Source: an uncultured Ulvibacter sp.
GTDB taxonomy: Bacteria > Bacteroidota > Bacteroidia > Flavobacteriales > Flavobacteriaceae
DNA: 39,172 nucleotides
Assembly: GCA_938041335.1 (NCBI GenBank)
Contig: CALIAF010000001.1
Location: 1 to 39,172, forward strand
Reading direction: 5' to 3'
Shown: piece after piece, positions 37,916-39,172 of the stretch
Numbering within the stretch: the stretch's first letter is position 1
Layout of the letters: each line of letters starts with the position of its first letter
Position numbers and translations under genes: made by a program
Notes under the pieces: generated by a model
The model's input: the letters and a program-made list of their open reading frames with translations, nothing else
Databases searched by the model: none
What the model was told of the DNA's origin: nothing

Positions 37916-39172
37916 ATGAAATTTTCCTTCAATAATATGATAAAACAAGTATCTTTTACTTTATTATGTATGAGTCAAATGAGCTATTCTCAAGTAATTT
38001 TAGATGCCAATGGGCCTGGAAATACTACGAATGAAATTAATGCTGTATTGGCACCTGGATACGATGCAGTAGAAGAGGTATGCAACCACTCTGCATTTGG
38101 GGATCATATCGATGAGATTTGGGACCCCGCTCTAAATGATTATGTATTTAGATTTTCAATGCATGTTAGCCCAGACAATAATAAATGTGTTACGCTAGAT
38201 AGGCAACGAAATGAAATTAAAACCTATGATCAATCACCTGCCAATTTAAAAGGCGTAATTGGTGAAACGGTACAATACAAATGGAAATTTAAGTTAGATG
38301 CAGGATTCTTATCCTCTCCAGATTTTACACATATTCATCAGCTAAAATCAGTGGGTGCGGATACGAATGAAGAAAAACAACCACTTATTACACTGACGAC
38401 TAGATACAAAGAGTCTTGGGGTGATCCAGGCTCCCCTAATCGTCACAGAATTCAGCTAAGGTTAGCCGAATATACAAGCGCTATTACAATTGATGAAGTT
38501 GTCATTACTCCTTTTCTTGGAGAGTGGGTTGAAGTGATTGAAAATGTTACCTATGGTGAAATAGGGACAGCAAATTATTCAATACATATTAGACGAGTAA
38601 GCGATGGATTAGTCCTTATGAATTATGAAAGTAATGCAATACGAATGTGGAAGACCGATGCTGATTTTATGCGACCGAAATGGGGTGTTTATAGAAAAAA
38701 CAATCATGACCCTCAAATTTATTTACGTGACGAAGAAGTTCTTTTTGCAGATTTTAGCATTGCCGAAAGTACTTGCATAGATACTACAACCTACAATGGA
38801 GGTTGGGATAATGGAACGCCTACCGCCACAAAAAAAGCAGTTTTTAATTCAAGCGTAACATTGGCAAATGATATTAACGCATGTGACTGTGAAATTAAAT
38901 CTGATGCTACAGTAATTGTTCCAGCAGGGAAATACATGAAAATTGATGGGGATATCTCAGTTGGGACGGAAGCTAGTTTATTAATTGAACATACAGGAAG
39001 CGTTGTACAAGTTAATGATGTTGCGGTTACCATAAATAATGGTACGATTAACGTGTCTACAGAAACATTAGAGTTAAAGCCAAGAGACTTTGTTGCCTTT
39101 GGTAGCCCAATGTCTGGAGCAACACGAGAAGGTGATTTAGCCCCTGTGCATAGAGTTTTTGAGCATATTACT
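37916..39172 (+). CDS. Start of a large secreted protein with polysaccharide-lyase-like N-terminal domain (partial)
   Basis: The frame is open from ATG 37916 to the right edge (419 codons) and is truncated there. A signal peptide (KQVSFTLLCMSQMSYSQ) is followed by a jelly-roll domain of about 240 residues. Its motifs DRQRNEIKTYD, YKWKFKLDAGF, FTHIHQLKSVG, the WVEVIENVTYG strand and RPKWGVYR resemble heparin-lyase I/glucuronan-lyase-type folds (Polysacc_lyase-like). The Arg/His/Gln-containing strands are where the catalytic groups lie in such lyases, so lyase or glycan-binding activity is plausible but unproven. A beta-rich part with paired Cys (NACDCEIKS) follows, then LKPRDFVAFGSPMSG near the edge. 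Such layouts often end in a T9SS sorting domain, which is outside the window. Confidence 0.7.
   Translation, partial: MKFSFNNMIKQVSFTLLCMSQMSYSQVILDANGPGNTTNEINAVLAPGYDAVEEVCNHSAFGDHIDEIWDPALNDYVFRFSMHVSPDNNKCVTLDRQRNEIKTYDQSPANLKGVIGETVQYKWKFKLDAGFLSSPDFTHIHQLKSVGADTNEEKQPLITLTTRYKESWGDPGSPNRHRIQLRLAEYTSAITIDEVVITPFLGEWVEVIENVTYGEIGTANYSIHIRRVSDGLVLMNYESNAIRMWKTDADFMRPKWGVYRKNNHDPQIYLRDEEVLFADFSIAESTCIDTTTYNGGWDNGTPTATKKAVFNSSVTLANDINACDCEIKSDATVIVPAGKYMKIDGDISVGTEASLLIEHTGSVVQVNDVAVTINNGTINVSTETLELKPRDFVAFGSPMSGATREGDLAPVHRVFEHIT

Overview
The window reads as chromosomal DNA of a marine Flavobacteriaceae-type Bacteroidota. The evidence is AT-rich sequence, promoters of the TAnnTTTG type, almost no Shine-Dalgarno sequences, several proteins with type IX secretion (T9SS) C-terminal sorting domains, the T9SS Plug protein, families typical of the group (DUF6029, DUF3667, Omp28-like, DUF4136), and a complete sodium-pumping NADH:quinone reductase operon. 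Genus cannot be fixed from the sequence alone. No rRNA, tRNA, IS element, prophage or CRISPR array was seen.

Layout. 1-2795 (minus): start of an ECF sigma factor gene, a small lipoprotein and an M3 metallopeptidase. 2879-4590 (minus): purK-purE of purine synthesis. 4822-6590 (plus): adenylate kinase and the Obg GTPase. 6640-6783: a decayed T9SS sorting domain, left over from a lost secreted protein. 6830-7342: DUF4136 lipoprotein. 7520-13597 (minus): a 2025-residue alpha-2-macroglobulin. 13841-16972 (plus): TPR protein, unknown lipoprotein, and the murein-recycling ligase Mpl. 17074-23703: a cell-envelope cluster with two Omp28-type thioredoxin-fold proteins (one T9SS-exported, one lipoprotein), a periplasmic TlpA-like thioredoxin, a DUF6029 outer-membrane protein, a small T9SS cargo and a frameshifted gene relic. 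23981-25606: pruA. 25783-29804: TANGO2/NRDE protein facing an operon of T9SS Plug, group III truncated haemoglobin, DUF3667 and ApaG. 30010-36222: nqrABCDEF. 36415-39172: a secreted S74-chaperone (tail-fibre-like) protein and the start of a large secreted protein with a polysaccharide-lyase-like domain.

How it fits together. Much of the window concerns the cell envelope. There are T9SS cargo genes, the Plug that seals idle T9SS translocons, and a thiol/disulfide-flavoured outer-membrane cluster. Na+-NQR is the main energy module and is transcribed divergently from the Plug operon, with roughly 200 bp between the two start codons. Short hairpin repeats sit in several gaps between genes (purK-purE, upstream of purK, adk-obg, the 7.4 kb convergent gap, nqrA-nqrB).

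The items most worth a second look are: (1) the 17-23.7 kb Omp28/DUF6029/TlpA cluster as a possible undescribed extracellular thiol system; (2) the short word TTTCCGAAG, found ten times on the two strands, nine of them as ATTTCCGAAG, where well under one copy is expected; (3) the three-copy stem-loop array between nqrA and nqrB whose arms are conserved while the centre is swapped; (4) two gene relics at 6.7 and 19.9 kb.
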